Positions 52,741-62,700 of a DNA stretch of 64,000 nucleotides are shown here, in pieces. The DNA is taken from NCBI GenBank assembly GCA_963667675.1, contig OY763929.1, positions 186,001-250,000 on the forward strand, read 5' to 3'. The notes below the pieces were generated by a model. The model did not search any database. It was given only the letters and a program-made list of their open reading frames with translations, and had not been told where the DNA came from. The stretch's first letter is position 1; each line of letters starts with the position of its first letter. The stretch comes from G963667675 sp963667675. Lineage in GTDB: Bacteria; Chloroflexota; Dehalococcoidia; Lucifugimonadales; UBA3495. The translations under genes and the position numbers were made by a program.

Positions 52741-53682
52741 ATGAGTGACCGGCTAGTCACGTTTCGACAGAAACCCGACGCCCAATACATGATTGCCGGA
52801 TGGCGCCGTAATTGGTCGGACGGTGGAGAGATTTCCAGTGGGCTTCCCCGGTACTTGATCAACCGGACCGGGGCCAAGCGGATAGGCGAGTTTGGCCCGG
52901 AAGTCCTCAGGATGTGCTACCCGTTCCAAGTCCCCGGGACCCATGACATGTACCGCCCGAGGGTGACATTCCAGGATGGGCTGCCGGCAAGCCGCTTGCG
53001 CCGGGGGAACCACTTTTATGATGCCGGCGACGGCCTAATCATTTTCCTGGGGGAGGAGCCTTGGTCCCGCCTGGACATTTACGGCGAGGCTTTTTTCGAG
53101 GCGATCAAGGAACTGGGGGGTTCGGAGACCGCGGCGGTGGAAGGATACAACGGAGCGGCGCCTCCAGACGTGGAGCGAAGCGTAAGCTGCATCTACAGCC
53201 AATCCCGGATGAGAGAACGGCTGGAGAAGTTCGGCCTAAGGTTTTCCAACTACGGCAGCCAGTCAAGAGCCGGCCCGACCATAGGCATGGCCCTGGTTAC
53301 CATAGCCCACTATCAACACCCGGAAATCGACATCTTTCGACTAGGGGCTATGGCACCGATGTACCCATTCCTTACCCGCGACAGCGATCCCCTGGGCATC
53401 AGCAAGGACCATCGGGCTTACTACGACATAATGCGGCGGGTCAAAGCGATGTTCAAGCTGGACATCGACCTAAGTGAGTTGATTACCCTGGGCGATAGGG
53501 AGTCCAGGGAACTGCAACAGGCGCTGGAGAAACTGGCAGACTCAAATCCTGATGCCAAAGAGGTCATTGACCGGGTGAGGTCGGACTACAATTACAACCC
53601 ATTCGAGGAAACGGTGGAGTTGGACCCTGCGCTGGATAGAGCGTTGGAGGATATCCTGAGGAACCCTCGGGAGGGCGAATAG
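52741..53682 (+). CDS. PAC2-family protein
   Basis: The 313-residue protein matches the PAC2 (proteasome-assembly-chaperone-like) family: FPEVLRMCYPFQ-like start region, RSVSCIYSQSRMRERLEKFGL, NYGSQSRAGPTIGMALVTIAHY, and a charged helical tail. Bacterial PAC2 members have unknown roles; some are linked to ATP-grasp or proteasome-like systems. No proteasome gene is present in this window. GGAG lies 9 bp upstream of ATG. It is cosense with the HNH gene. Confidence 0.7.
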   Translation: MSDRLVTFRQKPDAQYMIAGWRRNWSDGGEISSGLPRYLINRTGAKRIGEFGPEVLRMCYPFQVPGTHDMYRPRVTFQDGLPASRLRRGNHFYDAGDGLIIFLGEEPWSRLDIYGEAFFEAIKELGGSETAAVEGYNGAAPPDVERSVSCIYSQSRMRERLEKFGLRFSNYGSQSRAGPTIGMALVTIAHYQHPEIDIFRLGAMAPMYPFLTRDSDPLGISKDHRAYYDIMRRVKAMFKLDIDLSELITLGDRESRELQQALEKLADSNPDAKEVIDRVRSDYNYNPFEETVELDPALDRALEDILRNPREGE

Positions 53683-53778
53683 CGCGCCTGAACCCACTGG
53701 GCAACTGGTACAATAGCCGCTGATTTAACGGGAAACATCGACAGCGCGACCGCCCGTTCTTGACTCAATGAGGTATCG

Positions 53779-54393
53779 GTGCCAGCCGTCAGCCAAACCA
53801 AAGTAAGGCCATCCCAGTCGCAAGAGCCGGACAATCACGCTGGTGGAAACGGGGCCGGGGTCTTGCGGGCGTGGTCCATCCAATCCCCTGTTTTGGTTCT
53901 CAACCTCGACTACGTGCCCATCAACATTTGCACGGTGCGGCGCGCCATTGTTCTGCTCGGCAAAGGCAAGGCCGAACATCTGGAGAATCACCGGGGCCAG
54001 GTCCACACGCCAAGCGCAGTAATCGACGCCCCGTCAATTATCCGGCTGGCCTACCTGGTAAAGCGGCCTTTTCTGCCACGCAAGCTCTCCAAGAAAGAGG
54101 TGTTCCTCAGGGACCGGTATACCTGCCAGTACTGCAACAAGAAGACTCAAGACCTGACATTGGACCACGTGGTTCCACGCAGGCAGAACGGGACGCATTC
54201 CTGGACAAACGTGGTGGCCGCCTGCCCCAAGTGCAACCTGAGGAAGGCGGGGCGCACTCCGGTGGAAGCCAACATGAAGCTGGTGAAGGAGCCCCGGCCT
54301 CCGGCCCCCAATCCCTACCAGATTCTGCTGCACCGCTCGATATTGGAAGAGTGGGAGCCCTACATACCCTGGACTATCAGGGACCAAACCTAG
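53779..54393 (+). CDS. HNH endonuclease-family protein
   Basis: The 204-residue protein has an N-terminal domain common in bacterial HNH proteins (VLVLNLDYVPINICTVRRAIVLL) and a complete HNH/zinc core: CQYCNKKTQDLTLDHVVPRR, then WTNVVAACPKCNLRKAGRTP. It lacks intein or homing context, so a DNA-processing role is likely. The start is GTG 53779; the first 30 residues are weakly conserved in type, so a later start is possible. It converges on holB. Confidence 0.85.
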   Translation: MPAVSQTKVRPSQSQEPDNHAGGNGAGVLRAWSIQSPVLVLNLDYVPINICTVRRAIVLLGKGKAEHLENHRGQVHTPSAVIDAPSIIRLAYLVKRPFLPRKLSKKEVFLRDRYTCQYCNKKTQDLTLDHVVPRRQNGTHSWTNVVAACPKCNLRKAGRTPVEANMKLVKEPRPPAPNPYQILLHRSILEEWEPYIPWTIRDQT

Positions 54394-54417
54394 CAGGACA
54401 GCGGGCTAGGGCCCTGG

Positions 54418-55443
54418 CTATTGAGCGGGAACGGGAACCGCCGGCAGGTCCAGCATCAGCACTTCTAAAGCGAGCCTGGCGCTGGCGTTGCTGTCCAGCG
54501 CCTCCACGGTCTCGGACAATTTCCTGATGAACCCGACGATTTCGGGTGTGCCCAACTGGGCGGCCTGAAGACGTAGCTCGGTTTCCCTATCGGTATTGTG
54601 GATAAAGGCCTCACCGCCCTCTTTGATCAGGAGCAGGTCTCGCCACCAACGCAGCCAGAGAAACAGCCACTGCCTGGCAAGCTCCCGGTCTTTGTAGAAC
54701 AGGCTGGACAGTTCAGTCGCATAGTTGAAACGTGCGTCCAGGCCGGACCGGCAGGTTTCCATCAGTTTCTCCAGGCGGTCGCCTCGTTCTTCAAGATCAC
54801 TAGCGCCTTGTTGCAGGGCGCTAATCGCCCAACCCAGGCACCCTCTGGACAACCGGCCCATCAAGTCCGCCTCTTCAGGAGTTGCCTGGTATCTCGCGAC
54901 GAGCACGTCGATAAGCTGGTCCTTCGGGAGGGGGCGCAGCGACAGGCGGCGGCACCGGGACCGTATTGTCGGCAATATGTAATCTTCGTTGGCGGTCAAG
55001 AGCAGGATCAAGACCTGGGGAGGGGGCTCTTCCAGGGTCTTCAGGAGGGCATTGGCCGCCTCTTCACTCATCCGTTCCGCCGAATCGAAGATGATGACGC
55101 TGCTGGCCCCTTCGAAGGGTTTCAGGTGGACTCGGGCCAAGACTTCTTTGACGTCAGCAATGCCGATGACGGTGCGGGTTGGGATCCCAGAGTCCCCCTG
55201 GGTCAGGCCAACGACCTGTACGTCGGCATGTTGGCCCATGGATATCCGGGTGCATTGGGAGCATTCGCCGCAGGGCTCGCCGGGGCCTCGAAGGCAATTG
55301 ACGGCCTGGGCGAGGTTGAGGGCCAGGGTCATCTTGCCCACGTGGGGAGGGCCGGACAGTAGGTAGGCGTGGGCCTGGCGTCCCTGCCTTAAACTTGTTT
55401 CCAGTTGACGCAGGATGTGGTCCTGACCGTGTACCTGCCACAT
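54418..55443 (-). CDS. holB: DNA polymerase III subunit delta'
   Basis: Clamp-loader subunit. The 341-residue AAA+ protein has a P-loop SGPPHVGKMTLALNLAQ, the zinc module CGECSQCTRI, the DSAERMSEEAANALLKTLEEPP box, and TANEDYILPTIRSRCRRLSL (sensor 1 and SRC motif). The C-terminus is a helical collar. MWQVHGQDHILRQLE is the usual start. It is much shorter than DnaX. It pairs functionally with holA at 31.7 kb. Confidence 0.93.
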   Translation of the reverse strand: MWQVHGQDHILRQLETSLRQGRQAHAYLLSGPPHVGKMTLALNLAQAVNCLRGPGEPCGECSQCTRISMGQHADVQVVGLTQGDSGIPTRTVIGIADVKEVLARVHLKPFEGASSVIIFDSAERMSEEAANALLKTLEEPPPQVLILLLTANEDYILPTIRSRCRRLSLRPLPKDQLIDVLVARYQATPEEADLMGRLSRGCLGWAISALQQGASDLEERGDRLEKLMETCRSGLDARFNYATELSSLFYKDRELARQWLFLWLRWWRDLLLIKEGGEAFIHNTDRETELRLQAAQLGTPEIVGFIRKLSETVEALDSNASARLALEVLMLDLPAVPVPAQ

Positions 55444-55502
55444 GGTCAGCTACCGAGCACCAGTCGGCAAGCCACCCGTTCTATCCCAGCGCCAAAAACC
55501 AT

Positions 55503-56810
55503 TCACCCCACGTCCATGCTCATTAGGTCCTGGTAGCTTTCGCGGCGGCGGATGAGGCGGCTTTGGCCGTCGTTGACCAGGACCATGGGCGGCCTGGGGT
55601 TGAGGTTGTAATTGCTGGCCATGGCCGGGCTGTAGGCACCCGAGGCGGGAATGGCCAGCAGGTCTCCCGCCTCTAATTGGGGAAGCATTACGTCGGCGGC
55701 GAGGATATCGCCCGACTCGCAAAACTTGCCGGCGATGGTCACGGCGTCCACGGGCTTCTCGTCGGCCTTGCCGGCGGCCACAACTTCATAGGACGCCTGG
55801 TAGAGGGCGGGCCTGATGTTGTCGCCCATGCCGCCGTCGACGCTGACGTATTTGCGCACCCCCGGTATGTCCTTGATGGCGCCCACGCTGTACAGGGCGA
55901 CACCGGCGGGGCCGACGATGGAACGCCCCGGCTCGATATGCAGCCTGGGCAACTCCATGCCCAGTTCTTCGCAGGTGGAGGTCATGGCGCTGACGATAGT
56001 TTCGGCGTAGTCGGCTACGGGCGGCGGTCGCTGGTCCCGGGTGTAGGCTATGGCAAAGCCTCCGCCTGGGCTGAACTCCTGGAGGTCGAGACCCTCCTCT
56101 CGAAAGCCGGCGGCGAACCGCAGCACCAGATCGGTGGCAACGCGGTAGGGCTCAAGCTCGAAAATGGGCGATCCCAGGTGGAAGTGGATTCCCCTGAGTT
56201 GCAGGCTGGACGAGGCCAGGGCGCGGCGCACGGCTTCGGCGGCGTGGCCCGTCTGGATGGAGAACCCGAACTTGGAGTCCAGGGTGCCAGTGGTGGTGTG
56301 GGCATGAGTGTGGGGGTCCACTCCCGGCGAGACCCGGACCAGAATGTCCTGGGTCTTTCCGGCGGCGGACGCCAGCCGGTCTAACTCCTTCAACTCATGG
56401 AAACTGTCCACCACGATGTAGCCGATGTTTTCCTGCAGGGCGGTTGCAAGCTCATCGGCCGACTTGTTGTTGCCGTGAAAGAAGACTCGTTCCATGGAGA
56501 AGCCGACATTGACGGCCACGGCCAACTCGCCGCCGGAAACCACATCCAGGCCCAGGCCCTCCTCGTCGAATATCCGGGCGAGGGCGGGGTTGATGTAGGC
56601 CTTGCAGGCGTAGCTCACCTGGGAAGCTGGGTGGAGCTTTTGAAACTCGCGGGTGAAGCTGCGGCAGCGGTCTCGCAGGGTCTGCTCGTCAAGGACGTAG
56701 ACGGGGGTGCCGTACTGGGCGGCGATGTCGGCGGTGTTGCAGCCGCCGATGACCAACTGCCCCTGTGGGTTGACTTGGGCTGTATCTGGAAACACTGAGT
56801 GGGGAAACAT
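55503..56810 (-). CDS. lysA: Diaminopimelate decarboxylase
   Basis: Last step of lysine synthesis, PLP-dependent. The 435-residue fold-III enzyme has PLP lysine in SYACKAYINPALARI, DVVSGGEL, the HFHLGSPI loop, SPGGGFAIAYT, HIEPGRSIVGPAG and the C-terminal CESGDILA and ASGAYSPAMASNYN segments. ATG 56810 gives the normal length; the longer frame adds unrelated residues. It follows the aminotransferase gene by 60 bp on the same strand. Confidence 0.95.
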   Translation of the reverse strand: MFPHSVFPDTAQVNPQGQLVIGGCNTADIAAQYGTPVYVLDEQTLRDRCRSFTREFQKLHPASQVSYACKAYINPALARIFDEEGLGLDVVSGGELAVAVNVGFSMERVFFHGNNKSADELATALQENIGYIVVDSFHELKELDRLASAAGKTQDILVRVSPGVDPHTHAHTTTGTLDSKFGFSIQTGHAAEAVRRALASSSLQLRGIHFHLGSPIFELEPYRVATDLVLRFAAGFREEGLDLQEFSPGGGFAIAYTRDQRPPPVADYAETIVSAMTSTCEELGMELPRLHIEPGRSIVGPAGVALYSVGAIKDIPGVRKYVSVDGGMGDNIRPALYQASYEVVAAGKADEKPVDAVTIAGKFCESGDILAADVMLPQLEAGDLLAIPASGAYSPAMASNYNLNPRPPMVLVNDGQSRLIRRRESYQDLMSMDVG

Positions 56811-56870
56811 CGTTGTTCTCTCTTGGTTCTCCTTGCGGAATGTGGGAGTCATAGGGCCGCCGGGCGGGGG

Positions 56871-58208
56871 TCAGGTGATGAGGCCCTCGTCGATTAGGGC
56901 TTTGATGGCGCCGTCGAAGCCTTCCAGGGCCTGGTCGATGTCGCTTTCGGTGTGGGTGCCGGAGAGGACGCCGCTGGTGCGGGACATGTTGTCCACTCCC
57001 CTCACCTGCAGGGCCTGGCGGAAGCTGCGCTGGAGCGATGCGGGCGTGCTCTTGAGGGCGTCGGCGGCGAGGCCTTCGATGGACCTGTGGCCGAAGTGCA
57101 GGTGGAAGGTGGAAGAGTCGCCGTAGACGCAGGCGTTAATTTCGTGGCGGTTGATTATGTCGCCCAGGCCGGCGCGGAGGCGCTGGGCCATGCGGTCGGC
57201 TTGGTCCTGCATTTCGCCGGTGGCGACTATGCGCATGGCGGCGCTGCCGGTGGCGGCGGCGTAGGGGTTGCCGTTGAAAGTGCCGCCGTGGGGAACCCGT
57301 TCAAAGCGGTCGTGATGAGGGTCTCCCGTCTCCTCCATAACCTGCATAATGTCGCTATGTCCGGCAACCGCTCCACCGGGCATCCCTCCGGTTAGGACCT
57401 TGCCCATGGTGCACAGGTCGGGGGTGACGCCGACTTTCTGTTGCAGCCCACCGGGGCTCCAGCGAAAGCCGGTTATGACCTCGTCGAGAATCATGACTAC
57501 GCCGTATTGGCTGGTAAGCCGCCTGACGCCCTCCAAGAACCCCGGTTGGAGGGGGACGGTGCCGTAGGAAGCGCCGGAGCCTTCGGTGATGACGCCGGCG
57601 ATGTCGCTGTCGGCGGCCAGGGCTTGCTCCAGGGCGTCGAGGTCGGGGGGCAAGACCACGACGGCATCGAGAGCGGCTTTGGGGACACCGGTGGAAGACG
57701 GCACGTCGAAGGGGGCCAGGTTGCCGGGCATGACGTAATCGTGCCAGCCGTGGTAGTGGGACTCCCAGCGGACGATTTTGTCCTTGCCGGTGTAGGCCCG
57801 GGCGATTCTCATGGCCAAGGCGGTGGACTCGGTGCCGGAGCCGACGAAACGGACCTTGTCGGCGCAGGGAATCAGGTTGCAGACGCGCTCGCCCCACTCG
57901 AGCACCTTTTCAAAGGGGCCTCCGTAGTAGGAGCCGCGGGGAGCGGCTTCGGTCAGCGCTTGGACCACTTCCGGGTGGGCGTGGCCCAAGAGCAATGAAG
58001 CGGCGCCCATGCCGAAGTCTATGTACTCGTTGCCGTCGATATCCCACTTGCGGGGGCCGAGGCCCCGTTGCAGCATGATGGGGAAGGGGTCGGACACGTG
58101 GCTGTCGTGGCCGGCGCCGCCGGAGGGGAAGTATTGCTTGAACCTGGGGAATAAGGCGGCGGACTTGGGATTCCTGCGGATATAGGCTTCTCGGATGGTC
58201 TCAGCCAT
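56871..58208 (-). CDS. Class-III aminotransferase, glutamate-1-semialdehyde aminomutase-like
   Basis: The 445-residue PLP fold-I enzyme resembles HemL: FPSGGAGHDS, DGNEYIDFGMGAASLLLGHAHPEV, RFVGSGTESTALAMRIARAYTGKDKI, YHGWHDY, VMILDEVITGFRWSPGG, the PLP lysine in TMGKVLTGGMPGGAVAG, and GGTFNGNPYAAATG. True HemL has GKIIGGGLPVGA at the lysine; the difference and the lack of other heme genes leave a related aminotransferase possible. It is upstream of lysA in the same direction. Confidence 0.85.
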   Translation of the reverse strand: MAETIREAYIRRNPKSAALFPRFKQYFPSGGAGHDSHVSDPFPIMLQRGLGPRKWDIDGNEYIDFGMGAASLLLGHAHPEVVQALTEAAPRGSYYGGPFEKVLEWGERVCNLIPCADKVRFVGSGTESTALAMRIARAYTGKDKIVRWESHYHGWHDYVMPGNLAPFDVPSSTGVPKAALDAVVVLPPDLDALEQALAADSDIAGVITEGSGASYGTVPLQPGFLEGVRRLTSQYGVVMILDEVITGFRWSPGGLQQKVGVTPDLCTMGKVLTGGMPGGAVAGHSDIMQVMEETGDPHHDRFERVPHGGTFNGNPYAAATGSAAMRIVATGEMQDQADRMAQRLRAGLGDIINRHEINACVYGDSSTFHLHFGHRSIEGLAADALKSTPASLQRSFRQALQVRGVDNMSRTSGVLSGTHTESDIDQALEGFDGAIKALIDEGLIT

Positions 58209-58459
58209 TGGTCCTCCTTTGCGCTCACCTTGGGCGGCGGGGCGGGGCTATGGGGTGATGCGCCGTATGCGGGCAATATACCGGGTTGGGCGCTGGAATT
58301 CCAGCGGGGGCACCTCCGACATGCCCCGCCCGTCTGGGGCGCGAGATTCCCGCCTCCGCGGGAATGACGGGTTGGGGGCGGCCCTTCGAGAACCTCAGGA
58401 CAGGCCCTTCGACTCGCTCAGGGCGAACGGGAACCAGTCTGCCTGCCGCATTATACGCC
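58209..58459. repeat. Return of dispersed repeats
   Basis: An R1 variant (CCCGCCTCCGCGGG) lies near 58347, then a CCTTCGAGAACCTCAGGACAGG copy and R4 near 58382-58430. These are the first of the common repeats since 26.6 kb. Confidence 0.65.
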
Positions 58460-58819
58460 CTATGCGGGTTCGGGGGCCGGCAGGGGAGGCGGGTCGGCGG
58501 ATGGAACAACAAGGCCGCGGGCCACGGCCCAGGGTAGCAGGGCCCCCAATAGATGCTCGATGCCGGGCACGGTTTTTTCAGCGAGGCAACGCTGTAGGTA
58601 GCTGTGGGCGGCCGTGAAGGTGGGGAGGCGGAATCCGGCGGCGGCGACCTTGCGGAAGAAGGCGAAGTCATCCGGGGCGGGCTTGCGCTCGGCGCGGGCG
58701 ATGGTCCATTGGAGGCAATGGTCGTCGACCATGGGCCGGAGGCGGACTAGGGATACTTCCAGGGCGAACCTGCGGCGGAGGGCGTTGATGCGAGACCTGA
58801 TGTAGCCTATCTGGTTCAT
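58460..58819 (-). CDS. Small unknown protein, downstream partner of the HTH gene
   Basis: The 119-residue basic protein begins MNQIGYIRSRINALRRRFALEVSLVRLRPMVDDHC, followed by a helical region (DFAFFRKVAAAGFRLPTFTAAHSYLQRCL) and a Pro-rich end. I do not recognise the family. It starts 13 bp after the HTH gene on the same strand, so the two form a unit. The compact basic helical make-up fits a nucleic-acid-associated or phage-derived protein, but nothing is decisive. Confidence 0.5.
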   Translation of the reverse strand: MNQIGYIRSRINALRRRFALEVSLVRLRPMVDDHCLQWTIARAERKPAPDDFAFFRKVAAAGFRLPTFTAAHSYLQRCLAEKTVPGIEHLLGALLPWAVARGLVVPSADPPPLPAPEPA

Positions 58820-58832
58820 GGGTAATACACCT

Positions 58833-59312
58833 CTAGTTGCGAGAATTTGGGGAACGGTGGGGGGTCGATTGGGGGATGCCGTCCTCGAGGGCCTGGAGGT
58901 CGGCCCTGAGCTTTTCGACCTCGGAAATCTGGACAGCGAAGGACATGCCGTAGCGGGCTGCCCGGAGACGGACGGCAATATCGGGGTGGTCGAGGGCTTC
59001 GGCAAGGACGGAAACGCTGCGGAGCATAACGCCCCGGAGCTCGCTCTTAGCGAGGTCGGCTGATTCTTCCCGGAGGCGGGTCAGCTCGTCGCGGAAGCGG
59101 TGGTCGTTTAGCCAGCGGTAGAGGGTGCTTTCGCCGATGCCGGAGGAGCGGGCGGCTTGGGCCACGGTGGGGGCCACAGCGACGATGGGGAGAGCGGTCT
59201 GCTGGCGGCGGGAGAGGCTGGAATTTTTAGATCCCCTATCATTTCCTTTCATTCCCTCCCGTTGCGGGGAATTGGCGGGAGGAGAAGCGGGCCTGGAGCG
59301 GCGTTTGGTCAC
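58833..59312 (-). CDS. Helix-turn-helix protein (phBC6A51/terminase-small-subunit-like)
   Basis: The 159-residue protein has an HTH of the transposase/terminase type: TVAQAARSSGIGESTLYRWLNDHRFRDELTRLR, then long helices and a coiled-coil-like C-terminus (ISEVEKLRADLQALED). Residues 18-30 (QREGMKGNDRGSKN) are encoded by an R8 repeat, so either the gene start is later (near residue 35) or a repeat has entered the 5' end. Such HTH proteins occur as phage terminase small subunits and as transposon regulators; no other phage gene is near. Confidence 0.55.
   Translation of the reverse strand: MTKRRSRPASPPANSPQREGMKGNDRGSKNSSLSRRQQTALPIVAVAPTVAQAARSSGIGESTLYRWLNDHRFRDELTRLREESADLAKSELRGVMLRSVSVLAEALDHPDIAVRLRAARYGMSFAVQISEVEKLRADLQALEDGIPQSTPHRSPNSRN
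59219..59258 (+). repeat. R8 dispersed repeat, copy 3
   Basis: TGGAATTTTTAGATCCCCT and two CATTTCC-type units, overlapping the start of the HTH gene. Confidence 0.6.
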
Positions 59313-59799
59313 AACATGTCACGGGCCTCAGTGGCAGGTCTGGATTTGGTCCGGCGGTGGCGCGGACCTGACCTGCATTTATGATATGGGGAGGTTGCGG
59401 GAATGGGCAAGGGGGGAAATGACAGTAGTTTTGGGGCGGAGTATGAACTGTGATTCGTGGGATTCATGGGATGGACAGGATGGGGGCGGTTTCATGGCTG
59501 TTGGTTCGTCCGTTTGAGTGGTTCGAGAAGGCCCTTCGACACGCTCAGGGCGAACGGACGGGGGTTGGATCCTCAGGGCGCGAGGTTCCCGCCTGCGCGG
59601 GAATGACGCGTTGGGGTGCGGGGGTTGGTTGGGGAAGGGCGACGAGTGCGGGGGCAGGGGTTTGAGATTTCTCGGCGGCGCTCGGAATGACGGGGGCGGC
59701 GCGGGGACGGGATGGCGGGGAACTTTTGGGGGGCGGGGTGCGTCTATGTCGGTGTATGAGGCGGGGACTGCTGAATCGACGACGAGGAGTGGACGCACC
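59313..59799. repeat. Upstream region of the macroglobulin gene with repeats
   Basis: An R9 copy (GTGATTCGTGGGATTCATGG) lies at 59449-59481, R4 near 59527-59556, R1 near 59586-59608. From about 59700 the sequence is repeat-free leader; GAGGAG lies about 10 bp before the start codon. I see no convincing promoter. Confidence 0.6.
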
Positions 59800-62700
59800 A
59801 TGACCAGGCTCTTGACGTTGGCAATGATGTTGGCGGCGGCGGTGGCCCTATTGGCCCTGGCGGCCTGCGGTGGAGGCCCCTCGACGCCCGGGACTACTGA
59901 ACATCCTACCACCGGGACTGCCCCGCCGCCGACGGCCGGGCCTACGCAGCCGCCGACTCCGGGGGCCACGCCCACTTCACCCTCTGCGACCGTCCGCCCG
60001 ATAAGTCCGACTCCGCGGCCAACGCCGAAGGTGGAGGTGATCCCGGGGCTGCCTGCGGACAGCTTCATCGCGGTCGTGCCCAAGAGGCTGCGGGCAGGGT
60101 ACGCGGAGCGGGTGTCGGTGTCGCTTTTCAACGGCGACAGCCCGGTGGCCGGCGAGGTGAGGCTGAGCTTGTTCGACGGAGAGGACTTGGCGGCCTCGGT
60201 GGAGGCCAGGGTCAACGGGGCGGCCAACCTGGAGCTTCCCGTTCCGCACATAGAGCCGGGCCTCTACTTGATAGAGGTAGAGGTTGCGGGGGTGCCGGAG
60301 ATTCGCAGCTCCTCCGTCCAAGTCGAGGAAGGCTTCCTGCTGTTCGTGGAGACAGACAAGCCGATATACAAGCCGGGCCAGACCGTGCACATCCGGCTGA
60401 TGACCCTGGACGCGTTGTTGAAGCCCTGGCCGTCCACAGCCACCGTGGAGGTACAGGACGCCAAGGGACTAAAGGTTTTCAAGAGGGAGGTTGCGACAGA
60501 CGACTACGGCATGACCACGCTGGACCTGCCTCTGTCCACGGAGCCGAACCTGGGCGTGTGGAAGTTGACAGCCCTGGCGGGAGAACAGAAGACGCAACTG
60601 GACGTGCGGGTGGAGGAGTACGTGCTGCCCAAGTACGAGGTCGTGGTCGACACGGACAAAGACTGGGTGCTGACCAACGAAGCCATACAGGGGGCCGTGT
60701 CCGGCGAGTATTCCTTCGGCAAACCGGTGGTGGGCGAATACGAGATAGTCGCCTGGCGTTACGTGGGACAGTGGGAGGAGTACGCCCGGGCCAGCGGCTC
60801 GATAGACGGCGATGCCCGGTTCACCATTCCCCAGGTGAGGTACGTGGCCGGGGTGCCGGCCGCGGGGGGTCAGGGCAACGTGCGGCTGGACGTGACCATA
60901 AGGGAGAAGGGCACGGGATACGAGGAGGCCACCAGCAGGCTGCTGACCGTGGCAGCGGCCCCGGTAGTGCTGAAGGTGATACCGGAGAACAGCGTGTTCA
61001 AGCCCGGGCTGGACATGTCGTACTTGGTGGTTGCCCAGGAGCCTGACGGAACGGCGGTGGATACGGACGTGAGGTTAACCATCGAATACTTGGACCGCGA
61101 GTTCGATTTGGTCCACCAAAGGACCATCGGACTAGCAACGTCGGGCGGCAAGGCCTTGGTGGAAACCTCTCCGCCGTCGGAGGCGGTGCGGCTGGCCCTT
61201 TACGCGGATGTAGGGGAGGCCTACACCTCCCTGGTGTTGCAGTCGGGCCATTCGCCATCGGGCAACTTCATTCACCTGGAGCAGGTGACCGAGGGCGGCG
61301 TACAGGTCGGAGACACCATCAGATTTCGGATCAACTCCACCCGGGAGGCGCGCAATTTCTACTATGAAGTGCTGTCGCGGGGAACGGTGCTCTTCACCGA
61401 CGTGTCTTCAGGGCCGGACATTGAGTTCACGGCGACGCAGTTAATGGCGCCGTCGTCGCGAATCCTGGTGTACCAGATCCTGCCCAACAACGAGATAGCA
61501 GCCGACTACCTACCGTTCAGCGTTGCGGGGTCCTATGCCCACAACGTGCGGGTCGGGTTTGACTCGGACGAGGTCCGGCCCGGCGACCCGGTGGACATCG
61601 GCGTGCAGACCCAGGGCGAGGCGCGGGTGGGCCTGGTGGCGGTGGACAAGTCGGTGTTCATCCTGGCTGAGAACCGGCTGAACCTGCAGCAGGTGTTCAA
61701 CGATCTGGAGAGGCTGTACTTGGATCCCCAGGTGGAACTGCACGACGTGGACTTTTACAGCGAGATCACCACCAGGGGCGCCTGGGAGACGTTCGAGGAC
61801 GCGGGGGCCATTGTCCTGACCAACAAAGATGTCCCGACGGGGGAGAACCACGAGTACCCCTGGGAAGTCATGGAAGCGGCGGCCGAGGAAGCCATGATGG
61901 ATGACGGCTTCGACGTTGCCATAGCGGCTGCGGAGCCTATAGCAGCGCCAGCGCCCCCTGCCGACGGCGCTCCAGGGGGCCTGGCGGAGGTGCAGCGGGT
62001 GAGGCAATTCTTCCCGGAGACTTGGATATGGCAGGACGTGCAGACCGGGAGCGACGGCGCCGCGGTGGTGCCTGTCGAGGCCCCGGACAGCATCACCACG
62101 TGGATGCTGAGGGCGGTGGGCCTGTCCAAGGAGCACGGGTTGGGCATCGGGGAAAGCCAACTGCGGGTGTTCCAGCCCTTCTTCCTGACGTTAGATTTGC
62201 CCTTCTCGGCCATCCGCGGGGAGGAGTTGCCGGTCAAGGTGGCATTGTTCAACTACCTGAATACGCCACAAGAAGTATTCGTGGAGATAGAGGAAGCGGA
62301 CTGGTTCGACCTGCTGGACGAGACGTCCAAGTCGGTCAAAATCAGGGCCAACGACATTGGCGGGGTGGAGTTCAAGATCCGGCCGACAGGGCTGGGCAAG
62401 GGCCCGGTGAAGATTACCGCCCAAAGCACGGAAGCGGCGGACGCGGTAATCAAGGAGTTGCTGGTGGAGCCGGAGGGGTTGGCGGTGGAGACGGTGGACA
62501 ACCAGGTGGTTTCGGACGGGCACCGGCAGCAGTTCCACTCCGGCCTGCCGTTCGACGCAATTGCAGGGTCCGGCAGGGCCTACGCAGCCATCACCGGGAG
62601 CCTTCTGACCCAGAGCATAGAGGGACTGGACCAACTGCTGAGGATGCCCTTTGGGTGCGGCGAGCAGAACATGATCCTGTTTGCGCCCAACGTGTACGTG

